45,452 nucleotides of DNA from Pseudomonas sp. Irchel 3H7 (GTDB lineage Bacteria; Pseudomonadota; Gammaproteobacteria; Pseudomonadales; Pseudomonadaceae), in NCBI RefSeq assembly GCF_900187605.1, contig NZ_FYEA01000022.1, positions 1 through 45,452 of the forward strand, written 5' to 3'. Below, piece by piece: positions 34,110 to 41,595 of this stretch; the first letter of the stretch is position 1, and the number at the start of each line of letters is the position of its first letter. The translations under genes and the position numbers were made by a program. Below the pieces are notes generated by a model. The model made no database searches. It was not told the origin of the DNA and saw nothing but the letters and a program-made list of their open reading frames with translations.

Positions 34110-34784
34110 TCAATGGTTGACGGTGTAAGCGAGCATCATCGAAATCTGGCTCATCGCCCGCCCGCCGCTCTGCTCGTGCCATTGATTGAACGCATCCTGC
34201 ACAATCGCCAGATCGCGCAGACTGGTCGGCACCTTGTCGACGATCTTCTGTGCGTTCAGCGCGGCGACCACGTCGTAGCTCGGTACAAACGTGTCCTTGC
34301 CGACCATGCGCAAAAACCGTGGCGCCGACAGCCCACCCAGTTGATGACCGTGCTTTTTCAGGTAGGTCCACAGACCGACGATATCGGTCACCGGCCAGTC
34401 GGCGATCAACGCACCGAAACTGCCCTTGTCTTTCTCTACATCAAGAATGAACTGCGCATTGCGCGGCACGCTCTTGAGCTTGCCCAGGTGACGGATGATC
34501 CGCGCATCCTGCATTAAACGCTCAAGGTGTTCGGCGCTCATCAGCACGACTTTTTCCGGGTCGAACTTGAAGAACACTTCTTCGAAGGCTGGCCACTTGG
34601 CGTCGACCAGACTGTGCTTGAGGCCGGCGCGGAACACACGCAGGGCCATGGTCGAGAGGTAGCGGTCGTCGCTGATCTTGCGCAGTTGCGCCGGGGTCTT
34701 GGGAACGGGCAGATGGGCTTCCAGTTCAGCCGCCGAACCGAAGCGGTTCAGACAGTATTCGTGCAGCCACTTGTAATCGCGCAT
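34110..34784 (-). CDS. Divergent DNA-3-methyladenine glycosylase I (Tag)-like protein
   Basis: A 224-aa soluble protein. The core FKFDPEKVVLMSAEHLERL and MQDARIIRHLGKLKSVPRNA (about residues 75-110) closely follows Tag, including a helix-hairpin-helix-like region. The N-terminal Tag segment with the zinc Cys and the YHDxEWG catalytic region is absent. The C-terminal zinc His/Cys are also not visible. It may bind DNA or lesions without classical glycosylase activity, or use another residue; Pseudomonas homologues are nonetheless usually annotated as glycosylase I. GGAGAGG precedes the ATG at 34784. Monocistronic, flanked by repeat elements. Confidence 0.72.
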   Translation of the reverse strand: MRDYKWLHEYCLNRFGSAAELEAHLPVPKTPAQLRKISDDRYLSTMALRVFRAGLKHSLVDAKWPAFEEVFFKFDPEKVVLMSAEHLERLMQDARIIRHLGKLKSVPRNAQFILDVEKDKGSFGALIADWPVTDIVGLWTYLKKHGHQLGGLSAPRFLRMVGKDTFVPSYDVVAALNAQKIVDKVPTSLRDLAIVQDAFNQWHEQSGGRAMSQISMMLAYTVNH

Positions 34785-34817
34785 GCCCTCTCCTATTGAA
34801 TGAAGCGAAGAAACCAA

Positions 34818-34907
34818 TGTGGGAGCGAGCCTGCTCGCGAAGTGGGAGTCCCAGTCAACAAATCAGTTGAATGACACACCGCTTTCGCGAGCAGGCTCGC
34901 TCCCACA
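34818..34907. repeat. REP pair, GCGAGCCTGCTCGC type
   Basis: Inverted units tgtgggagcgagcctgctcg (34818) and the complement ending tcccaca (34907) across about 40 bp, between ttcA's end and the Tag-like gene's start. Confidence 0.93.
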
Positions 34908-34919
34908 TTTGAAATGTGT

Positions 34920-35744
34920 TTACAAGTTGACGACGTTGACGAAGCGCGAAGCGGCGGTCTCGTCGATCTTCAGGCTGGTGAAGTCGAACAGGTTGCGGTC
35001 GGCCAGTTGCGACGGGATCACGTTCTGCAGACTGCGGAAGATGCTTTCGGTTCGGCCCGGGGTCTTGCGTTCCCAGTCCTGCAGCATTTCCTTGACCACC
35101 TGACGCTGCAAGTTTTCCTGCGAACCGCAGAGGTTGCACGGGATGATCGGGAATTCCTTGAGGTCCGAATACGCCTGAATGTCTTTCTCGTTGCAGTACG
35201 CCAGTGGACGGATGACTACGTTGCGACCGTCATCGGCGCGCAGCTTCGGCGGCATTGCCTTGAGCGAGCCGTTGAAAAACATGTTGAGGAAGAACGTCTC
35301 GACGATGTCGTCACGGTGGTGACCGAGGGCCATTTTCGTCGCGCCGATTTCGTCGGCGAAGGTGTACAGCGTGCCGCGACGCAGGCGCGAGCACAGCGAG
35401 CAGGTGGTCTTGCCTTCCGGGATCAGTTCCTTGACCACCGAATAGGTGTCTTTCTCGACGATGTGGTACTCGACGCCCAGCTCTTTCAGGTAGGCCGGCA
35501 GCACATGCTCAGGGAAGCCCGGCTGTTTCTGGTCCATGTTCACCGCGACGATCTCGAACTTGATCGGGGCAACCTTCTGCAGGTGCAGCAGCACGTCGAG
35601 CATGGTGTAGCTGTCTTTGCCCCCGGACAGGCAGACCATGACCTTGTCGCCATCTTCAATCATGTTGAAATCGGCGACCGCTTCGCCGGCCAGGCGGCGC
35701 AGGCGCTTTTGCAGTTTGTTCTGGTTGACCGTAAGAGTGCCCAT
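34920..35744 (-). CDS. ttcA: tRNA-cytidine(32) 2-sulfurtransferase TtcA
   Basis: A 274-aa PP-loop enzyme that thiolates cytidine 32 in certain tRNAs. The ATP-binding PP-loop is SGGKDS at residues 40-45. Cysteine pairs for the [4Fe-4S] cluster are in TTCSLCSRLRRG and PCNLCGSQEN. Length is normal. The ATG at 35744 is the conserved start. The 289-bp gap upstream to the divergent Yip1-like gene carries no gene. Confidence 0.95.
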   Translation of the reverse strand: MGTLTVNQNKLQKRLRRLAGEAVADFNMIEDGDKVMVCLSGGKDSYTMLDVLLHLQKVAPIKFEIVAVNMDQKQPGFPEHVLPAYLKELGVEYHIVEKDTYSVVKELIPEGKTTCSLCSRLRRGTLYTFADEIGATKMALGHHRDDIVETFFLNMFFNGSLKAMPPKLRADDGRNVVIRPLAYCNEKDIQAYSDLKEFPIIPCNLCGSQENLQRQVVKEMLQDWERKTPGRTESIFRSLQNVIPSQLADRNLFDFTSLKIDETAASRFVNVVNL

Positions 35745-35932
35745 GACGCGAAATCCGTGAGGTGTGACGAAAGGCCGGCATTTTACGCAAAAACCCCGGG
35801 GTTGTGGGCACAGGTTGTCGTAGCCCGGAGATGGAACGTTTACAGACCCCGAGGCGATTACGCCCTGTTTTTACAGCGCGATTTGCTCTAAGCCCCTAAT
35901 ACCTGTGCGGTTAAGACCTTTCTATACTGCGA

Positions 35933-35938
35933 CATAAG
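35933..35938 (+). promoter_or_regulatory. Candidate -10 box for the Yip1-like gene
   Basis: TATACT about 95 bp upstream of the ATG at 36034 fits a sigma-70 -10 element; no good -35 is visible at the expected distance. Weak call. Confidence 0.3.
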
Positions 35939-36033
35939 GTCGCACACAATCTGAAGACCTGTATTTGCTCGGCCACCTTGGCCCGTAGGCGCTCCGCTGG
36001 GGGGCGATGGCAATAACAAGAGGAGTGACTGGC

Positions 36034-36636
36034 ATGATCCATCACGTAGTGGGACTTTTTACCCACCCCGATCAGGAATGGAAGGAAATCCGTGGCGACC
36101 AAGAGGAAAGCATCAGCCACATGTACCTGACACACACGCTGATTCTGGCGGCTATCCCCGCTGTCTCGGCCTTTATCGGCACCACACAGGTCGGCTGGGT
36201 AATCGGCAATCGCGCGCCGGTCATGCTCACCGTCGAAAGCGCGATCTGGATGACCGTCATGTCGTACCTGGCCATGCTCGGCGGGGTCGCGGTCATGGGC
36301 GCCTTTGTGCACTGGATGGCTCGCACCTACGACGCCAATCCAAGTCTGGCCCGTTGTGTGGCCTTCGCCACCTACACCGCGACACCGTTGTTTGTCGGCG
36401 GGCTGGCGGCGTTGTATCCGCACATGTGGCTGGGGATGATCGTCGGCACGGCGGCCATCTGCTACACGGTGTATCTGTTGTACGTGGGGCTGCCGACGTT
36501 CATGAATATTCCGTCGGATGAAGGCTTCCTGTTTTCCAGCTCGGTGCTGGCGGTGGGTCTGGTGGTGCTGGTAGCCATCATGGCGTTCACCGTGATCGTC
36601 TGGGGGCTGGGCGTTGGTCCCGTCTATACGAACTGA
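36034..36636 (+). CDS. Yip1-domain inner-membrane protein
   Basis: A 200-aa protein with five likely transmembrane helices: about 35-55, 65-92, 108-128, 133-153 and 170-194. They follow a short cytoplasmic N-terminus (MIHHVVGLFTHPDQEWKEI), a characteristic start of bacterial Yip1-family proteins. No enzymatic motif; function unknown. The ATG at 36034 is set by AGGAG at 36021, favoured over an in-frame ATG at 36007. A hairpin follows the stop. Confidence 0.82.
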   Translation: MIHHVVGLFTHPDQEWKEIRGDQEESISHMYLTHTLILAAIPAVSAFIGTTQVGWVIGNRAPVMLTVESAIWMTVMSYLAMLGGVAVMGAFVHWMARTYDANPSLARCVAFATYTATPLFVGGLAALYPHMWLGMIVGTAAICYTVYLLYVGLPTFMNIPSDEGFLFSSSVLAVGLVVLVAIMAFTVIVWGLGVGPVYTN

Positions 36637-36652
36637 CTCGCCAAACCAATCA

Positions 36653-36680
36653 GAGGCCGCCGCAAGGCGGCCTTGTCGTT
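36653..36680 (+). terminator. Terminator after the Yip1-like gene
   Basis: The stem AGGCCGCC / GGCGGCCT with a GCAA loop is followed by tgtcgttt. The T tail is imperfect, so efficiency is uncertain. Confidence 0.6.
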
Positions 36681-36763
36681 TGCCGGATGACCATTCGGCA
36701 GCTCGGCGATTCGCAAGTCCGGGGCGTTACGGCATACTCGACGTCTATGGAGATCCATCAAGC

Positions 36764-37258
36764 ATGCCCGAGCAACTCAATACCCGCGTCGAAGACTGTT
36801 ACCAACTCGCAGAATCCTTTTTCAAACGTTCCTTCCCACGCCCTGTCGTCAGCCTCAAGCTGCGCGGGCAAAAGGCCGGTGTCGCGCATCTGCACGAGAA
36901 CCTGCTGCGCTTCAACCCGCAGTTATACCGGGAAAACACCGAGCACTTCCTCAAGCAGACCGTGGCCCACGAGGTTGCGCACCTGATCGCCCATCAGTTG
37001 TTTGGCGAGCGCATTCAGCCCCACGGCGAGGAATGGCAACTGATCATGCGCGGCGTTTACGAACTGCCGCCGGATCGCTGCCACACCTATGCAATCAAGC
37101 GCCGCAGCGTGACCCGCTATATCTACAAATGCCCGTGCGCCGACAGTGATTTCCCGTTTTCGGCGCAGCGCCATAGCCTGGTGCGGCAGGGGCGGCGTTA
37201 CCTGTGTCGCCGATGCCGCAACACGTTGGTGTTCAGTGGTGAGATGCGCGTCGAATAG
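36764..37258 (+). CDS. sprT: SprT-like zinc metalloprotein
   Basis: A 164-aa protein with the metallopeptidase motif His69-Glu70-x-x-His73 (VAHEVAHLIAH) and a downstream HGEEW segment as likely third ligand. The C-terminal part holds cysteines in KCPCADSD and YLCRRCRN that would form a zinc ribbon. This is the bacterial SprT layout, related to eukaryotic SPRTN. The bacterial role is poorly known. The ATG at 36764 fits the family start. Preceded by the Yip1-like gene and its hairpin; a REP pair follows. Confidence 0.9.
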   Translation: MPEQLNTRVEDCYQLAESFFKRSFPRPVVSLKLRGQKAGVAHLHENLLRFNPQLYRENTEHFLKQTVAHEVAHLIAHQLFGERIQPHGEEWQLIMRGVYELPPDRCHTYAIKRRSVTRYIYKCPCADSDFPFSAQRHSLVRQGRRYLCRRCRNTLVFSGEMRVE

Positions 37259-37285
37259 TCAGTTTGTGTCGCCCTGACTGGCCCC

Positions 37286-37375
37286 ATCGCTGGCAAGCCA
37301 GCTCCCACAGGTTTAGGTGTCTTACACAGAATCTGTGGACACCTCGAAAACTGTGGGAGCTGGCTTGCCAGCGAT
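37286..37375. repeat. REP pair, GTGGGAGCTGGCTTGCCAGC type
   Basis: Inverted units atcgctggcaagccagctcc (37286) and the complement ending gccagcgat (37375), same subfamily as 17228-17327. Located between convergent sprT and the CoA-transferase-family gene. Confidence 0.92.
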
Positions 37376-37391
37376 GAGGCCAGAACAGGCA

Positions 37392-38573
37392 CTAAAGAAT
37401 GACTTTGGCCCGGCGCAGCTCTTCAATTTTCGAAGGACTCAACCCCAACTCCGCCAACACCTGATCCGTATGCTGCCCCAACACCGCGCCAACATGCCGC
37501 GGCGCCGGCAACGCTTGGGAAAACTTCAACGGACAGGCCATCTGCGCCTGCGTCGAACCATCCCCGCGCGGCACCTGCGTCACCAGTTCCCGCGCCTGCA
37601 ACTGCGGATGGCGCACCGCCTCACCCAGACTCAATACCGGCTCGACACACGCATCGATCCCGGCAAACATCTCGCACAACTCAGCAAAGTCGTGTTTTTC
37701 GAACTCGACCGTCAGCGCGTACTTCAATGCCCGCTGCTGCTCGGGCTTTGAGGACAAGCCCTGCGCCGCCAACTCCGGCCGCCCCAACGCCGTACACAGT
37801 TGCTGCATGAACCCCGGTTCCAGACTGCCCACCGACATCCAGCGGCCATCGCGGGAACGGTAATAATCGTAAAAGCTGCCGCCGTTGAGCATCTGGTCTT
37901 CCCACGCAGGTTCTTCGCCGCAAGCCAGATAGCCGGCACCGGCCATGGCATTCAGGCTGAACGCGCAATCGGTCATGCTCACATCCAGATGCGTGCCCTG
38001 CCCGCTCTGCTGACGCGCAATCACCGCGGCCAACAAGCCGATCACTCCGTGCAATGAGCCTCCGGCCACATCCGCCACCTGCATGCCCAACGGCAACGGC
38101 CCGCTGTCGGCGCGACCGGTGTAGCTGGCCAGCCCCGCCAGCGCGAGATAGTTGATGTCATGCCCGGCGCGGTCCTTGTATGGCCCGGTCTGGCCGTAAC
38201 CGGTAATCGACACGTAAATAAGCTTCGGGTTGATCGCCTTCAGCGCTTCATAGCCCAGGCCCAGACGCTCCATTACACCGGGACGAAACTGCTCGAGGAC
38301 GATGTCGTAATCGGCCAGCAACTGCTTGATCACTTCCACGGCTTCAGGCTGTTTCAGATCCAGCGCCAGGCTGCGCTTGTTGCGATTGAGGTAGGCGTGA
38401 CTGGCCGAGACTCCGCCATCATGTGGCGGCAATACCCGCAGCAGGTCCATGCGCGTTGGTGATTCGATGCGCAGCACTTCAGCGCCCATGTCCGCCAGCA
38501 ACAGCGAGGCGAACGGCCCCGGCAGCAGCGTCGAGAAATCGAGGATTTTCAGTGAGGCCAGCGGTGCGGACAT
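37392..38573 (-). CDS. CaiB/BaiF family protein, probable alpha-methylacyl-CoA racemase
   Basis: A 393-aa class III CoA-transferase-fold protein. The conserved N-terminal region is LKILDFSTLLPGPFASLLLADMGAEV. Residues matching the racemase catalytic pair are His138 in AGHDINYLALAG and Asp168 in MQVADVAGGS. These favour alpha-methylacyl-CoA racemase over a CoA transferase. It would epimerise 2-methylacyl-CoA esters for beta-oxidation of branched acids. GGAG precedes the ATG at 38573. It lies downstream of dctA on the same strand but beyond a terminator, so it is probably separately expressed. Confidence 0.87.
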   Translation of the reverse strand: MSAPLASLKILDFSTLLPGPFASLLLADMGAEVLRIESPTRMDLLRVLPPHDGGVSASHAYLNRNKRSLALDLKQPEAVEVIKQLLADYDIVLEQFRPGVMERLGLGYEALKAINPKLIYVSITGYGQTGPYKDRAGHDINYLALAGLASYTGRADSGPLPLGMQVADVAGGSLHGVIGLLAAVIARQQSGQGTHLDVSMTDCAFSLNAMAGAGYLACGEEPAWEDQMLNGGSFYDYYRSRDGRWMSVGSLEPGFMQQLCTALGRPELAAQGLSSKPEQQRALKYALTVEFEKHDFAELCEMFAGIDACVEPVLSLGEAVRHPQLQARELVTQVPRGDGSTQAQMACPLKFSQALPAPRHVGAVLGQHTDQVLAELGLSPSKIEELRRAKVIL

Positions 38574-38678
38574 GGGCGAACTCCTTGGGCGATGCACTCA
38601 GCCTAGGCAGCGATGCCGTGTACGGCAATCACCGGAAATGTCAGCGGGTATGACCGTTACGCTCAAATCGCAGGCAAG

Positions 38679-38703
38679 AAAAAACCCGCCGAAGCGGGTT
38701 TTT
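38679..38703. terminator. Bidirectional hairpin terminator after dctA
   Basis: AAAAAACCCGCC-GAA-GCGGGTTTTT: a GC stem flanked by A and T runs, 16 bp beyond the dctA stop on the minus strand. Confidence 0.92.
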
Positions 38704-38718
38704 CCAGGCAAACAGGGC

Positions 38719-40053
38719 TTACTTCACATTGCTTGGGGTTGGGCCTTCAGCCACACCCAGGTCATCTTCTTCACGCTCGTCGGAGATACCGCGACCGCCC
38801 GAGGCCAGTTCGGTTTGCAGCTGATCGGTATCCAGCTCCTTGACCCACTTGGCAACCACGATGGTCGCTACAGCGTTACCAACCAGGTTGGTCAGTGCGC
38901 GCGCTTCGGACATGAAGCGGTCGATACCGAGGATCAGCGCCAGACCGGCCACCGGCAGGTGACCGACCGCCGACAGGGTCGCTGCCAGTACGATGAAGCC
39001 CGAGCCGGTCACACCGGCTGCGCCTTTGGAGGACAGCAGCAATACCAGCAGCAGAGTGATCTGGTGGGTGATGTCCATGTGGGTATCAGTCGCCTGAGCG
39101 ATGAACACGGCCGCCATGGTCAGGTAGATCGAAGTACCGTCGAGGTTGAACGAGTAACCGGTCGGGATCACCAGACCTACTACGGATTTCTTCGCGCCCA
39201 GACGCTCCATCTTGATCAGCATGCGTGGCAGTGCCGATTCCGACGAAGACGTGCCCAGTACGATCAACAGCTCTTCACGGATGTAACGCACCAGTTTAAA
39301 CACGCTGAAACCGTGAGCACGGCAGATCGCACCCAGCACCACCACCACGAACAGGATGCAGGTGATGTAGAAGCAGATCATCAACTGGCCCAGTTGCACC
39401 AGCGAGCCGACGCCGTAAGCACCGATGGTGAAGGCCATCGCGCCGAAAGCACCCAGCGGCGCCAGTTTCATGATCATGTTGATGATGTTGAACATGACGT
39501 GGGCGAAGCGATCGATCATGTCCAGCAGCGGACGACCGTACGAACCCAAGCGATGCAGGGCGTAGCCGAAGATCACCGAGAACATCAGCACTTGCAGGAT
39601 GTCACCGGTGGCGAACGCGCCGACGATGGTGTTCGGGATTACATTGAGGAGGAAACCGACAATGCTCTGGTCTTTACTGGCCGTCACATAAGTGGCGATT
39701 TTCGAGGCGTCCAGGGTGGTGACGTCGATGTGCATGCCGGCGCCCGGTTGCACAACGTTGACCACGATCAGACCGATCAGCAGGGCAATGGTGGAAACGA
39801 TTTCGAAGTACAGCAGCGCGTAGCCGCCGGTCTTGCCCACGGATTTCATGTTCTGCATGCCGGCGATGCCGCTGACAACGGTACAGAAGATGATCGGGGC
39901 GATGACCATTTTGATCAGTTTGATGAACCCGTCACCCAGCGGCTTGAGGGCCACACCGGTCTGAGGGTAGAAGTGACCAAGCAGGATGCCGATGGCGATG
40001 GCAACGATCACCTGGAAATACAGGGATTTGTACAGTGGCTGACGAGTCGTCAT
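38719..40053 (-). CDS. dctA: C4-dicarboxylate:cation symporter DctA
   Basis: A 444-aa inner-membrane transporter for succinate, fumarate and malate. It has about eight helices plus two re-entrant loops. The serine-rich loop (GTSSSESALPRML near 270) and the NLDGTSIYLTMAAVFIAQA segment are signatures of the DAACS family. GGAA precedes the ATG at 40053; an upstream extension of the frame has no family similarity. A perfect sigma-54 -24/-12 sequence lies at 40198-40212 with two palindromes further upstream, matching known DctB/DctD control of dctA. The dctBD genes are not in this window. Confidence 0.96.
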   Translation of the reverse strand: MTTRQPLYKSLYFQVIVAIAIGILLGHFYPQTGVALKPLGDGFIKLIKMVIAPIIFCTVVSGIAGMQNMKSVGKTGGYALLYFEIVSTIALLIGLIVVNVVQPGAGMHIDVTTLDASKIATYVTASKDQSIVGFLLNVIPNTIVGAFATGDILQVLMFSVIFGYALHRLGSYGRPLLDMIDRFAHVMFNIINMIMKLAPLGAFGAMAFTIGAYGVGSLVQLGQLMICFYITCILFVVVVLGAICRAHGFSVFKLVRYIREELLIVLGTSSSESALPRMLIKMERLGAKKSVVGLVIPTGYSFNLDGTSIYLTMAAVFIAQATDTHMDITHQITLLLVLLLSSKGAAGVTGSGFIVLAATLSAVGHLPVAGLALILGIDRFMSEARALTNLVGNAVATIVVAKWVKELDTDQLQTELASGGRGISDEREEDDLGVAEGPTPSNVK

Positions 40054-40197
40054 TGCAGGTTTCCTCAAGCGTCCCGCGTGGCAACATCCATCTGTTGGCC
40101 GCGAAACCTTAATTGCGAACCCTCCTGCACTGGAGGGATTTGTTGTTGGAGCAGCGTTTTCCATCAGGGCCAAACGCACGCTTCTGTGGCTTGTATC

Positions 40198-40212
40198 GCA
40201 AACGTCGTGCCA
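40198..40212 (-). promoter_or_regulatory. Sigma-54 promoter of dctA
   Basis: On the minus strand the sequence reads TGGCAC-GACGT-TTGC, an exact match to the -24/-12 consensus TGGCAC-N5-TTGC. The implied start is near 40187, giving a leader of about 130 nt before the dctA ATG. Confidence 0.9.
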
Positions 40213-40291
40213 CTTTGGTGCGATTGCCTGCAAGCCTTTTGATATCAGGGATTACAGGTTCATCGATGTCACCATCCGGTGACTGAAGTGT

Positions 40292-40346
40292 GGCGGATTT
40301 CCGCCAACTCGCCGCTTCTCGTCCTACAATTTGGCGGAAATCCGCC
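40292..40346. promoter_or_regulatory. Paired palindromes, probable enhancer-binding sites (DctD-like)
   Basis: GGCGGATTTCCGCC at 40292-40305 and GGCGGAAATCCGCC at 40333-40346 are inverted-repeat sites, reverse complements of each other. Their centres are 41 bp apart (about four helical turns), roughly 110 and 150 bp upstream of the dctA start. This is the usual arrangement for a dimeric NtrC-type activator. They also lie in the leader of the divergent AraC-type gene and could act on it. Confidence 0.7.
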
Positions 40347-40404
40347 TTGTCGATGCATCCAGCCCGCCGCTACCATCCGGCGCCTGAAGAAGGATCTGCC
40401 GCTT

Positions 40405-41403
40405 ATGCGCGAACGCACCATCGCCAGTCATTTTGCCCGTGCCGCCCTCGGTGGCGCACGCCGCGTGGGTTTCGATTACTCGGGCCTGCTGCTGCAACTG
40501 GGCATCAGCCCGGAATTGCTCGACGAACCTCGCGCGCGCATTGCTCCGGAACAATTCACCCGCTTGATTCAGGGCCTGTGGCTGGCGCTGGACGACGAAT
40601 ACCTGGGTTTCGGCAACGCACCAAGCAAACCCGGCAGTTTCGCCATGATGTGCCACGCCTCGATTCACTGCCGCAATCTGGAAAAAGCCCTGCAACGCGG
40701 CTTATTGTTTTATAGCCTATTCCCCGAAGCCCCGCGCCTGAGCCTGGCGCGCGAAGACGAATGGGTGCGCCTGAGCCTCGATGATTCGCAGATGTGGGAC
40801 CCGGATCACTTTCTCACCGAGAGTCTGCTGGTGATCTGGCATCGCCTCGGCAGTTGGCTGATCGGCCAGCGGATTCGCCTCGAACAGGCGAGCTTCAGCT
40901 ATCCACGCCCCGAGCATGGCGCCGAATATGACCTGTTGTTCCCCTGCCCGCTAACCTTCGGCACCGAGCAAAGCAGCCTTTTATTCCACAGCCGCTATCT
41001 GTCTATGCCGCTGTTGCAGGACGAACGCACGCTCAAACACTTCCTCGAACGCTCCCCCGCCGACCTGCTCTCGCGCCCGGACGACGGCGACAGTCTGAGT
41101 AGCCGTTTGCGCCGCTTGCTCAGCCGTGACACTGCAAATTGGCCGGATCTGGACGCGGTGGCGGCGCACTTGCACATCAGCCCGCAGACCTTGCGCCGGC
41201 ACTTGCGTGAGGAAGGCACGAGTTTTCAGGAGTTGAAGGATCAGTTGCGGCGGGATATCGCCATTTATCATTTGGGGCGGGCGGATCTGTCGTTGCAACA
41301 GATTGCCGAGCAGTTGGGGTTTTCCGAACCGTCGGCGTTTCATCGGGCGTTCAAGAAGTGGACGGGGTTGACGCCGGGGGCGTATCGGGCGCAGGAGCAG
41401 TGA
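40405..41403 (+). CDS. AraC-family transcriptional regulator (PF12625 type)
   Basis: A 332-aa regulator. The N-terminal Arabinose_bd-like domain (about 15-200, e.g. LLLQLGISPELLDEPRARIAPEQFTRLI) is the effector part. The C-terminal AraC helix-turn-helix domain (about 230-330) contains the conserved second-helix region IAEQLGFSEPSAFHRAFKKW and TGLTPGAYR. Same architecture as OruR and related Pseudomonas regulators; the effector is unknown. The ATG at 40405 follows AAGGAT. Divergent from dctA; the two palindromes at 40292-40346 lie just upstream. The next gene is convergent. Confidence 0.88.
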   Translation: MRERTIASHFARAALGGARRVGFDYSGLLLQLGISPELLDEPRARIAPEQFTRLIQGLWLALDDEYLGFGNAPSKPGSFAMMCHASIHCRNLEKALQRGLLFYSLFPEAPRLSLAREDEWVRLSLDDSQMWDPDHFLTESLLVIWHRLGSWLIGQRIRLEQASFSYPRPEHGAEYDLLFPCPLTFGTEQSSLLFHSRYLSMPLLQDERTLKHFLERSPADLLSRPDDGDSLSSRLRRLLSRDTANWPDLDAVAAHLHISPQTLRRHLREEGTSFQELKDQLRRDIAIYHLGRADLSLQQIAEQLGFSEPSAFHRAFKKWTGLTPGAYRAQEQ

Positions 41404-41418
41404 GACGCCAAATCAAAA

Positions 41419-41588
41419 GCCCCTCACCCTAACCCTCTCCCGGGGGGAGAGGGGACTGATTGGGGGATACTCGGTAAATACGCCGACCTGCAGGCTCTCT
41501 ATTGAATCCATATTCGCTGCAAATCGCTCAGGTCGATAATTTTCCAAAGACACTTCGGTCAGTCCCCTCTCCTTCTGGGAGAGGGCAA
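41419..41588. repeat. Long-hairpin repeat between convergent genes
   Basis: Left arm cccctcaccctaaccctctc (41420) and right arm tcccctctccttctgggaga ending near 41588 are inverted complements. The right arm lacks the terminal ctggggtgaggg seen in the copies at 5629 and 31851. Located between the AraC-type gene and phoQ. Confidence 0.78.
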
Positions 41589-41595
41589 CTCCCAA

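Noticed and set aside
38449..40242. 597-codon open frame on the plus strand opposite dctA
   Set aside because: It is antisense to an unmistakable DctA, has no domain and a low-complexity composition rich in His, Gln and Asp. Typical GC-rich shadow frame.
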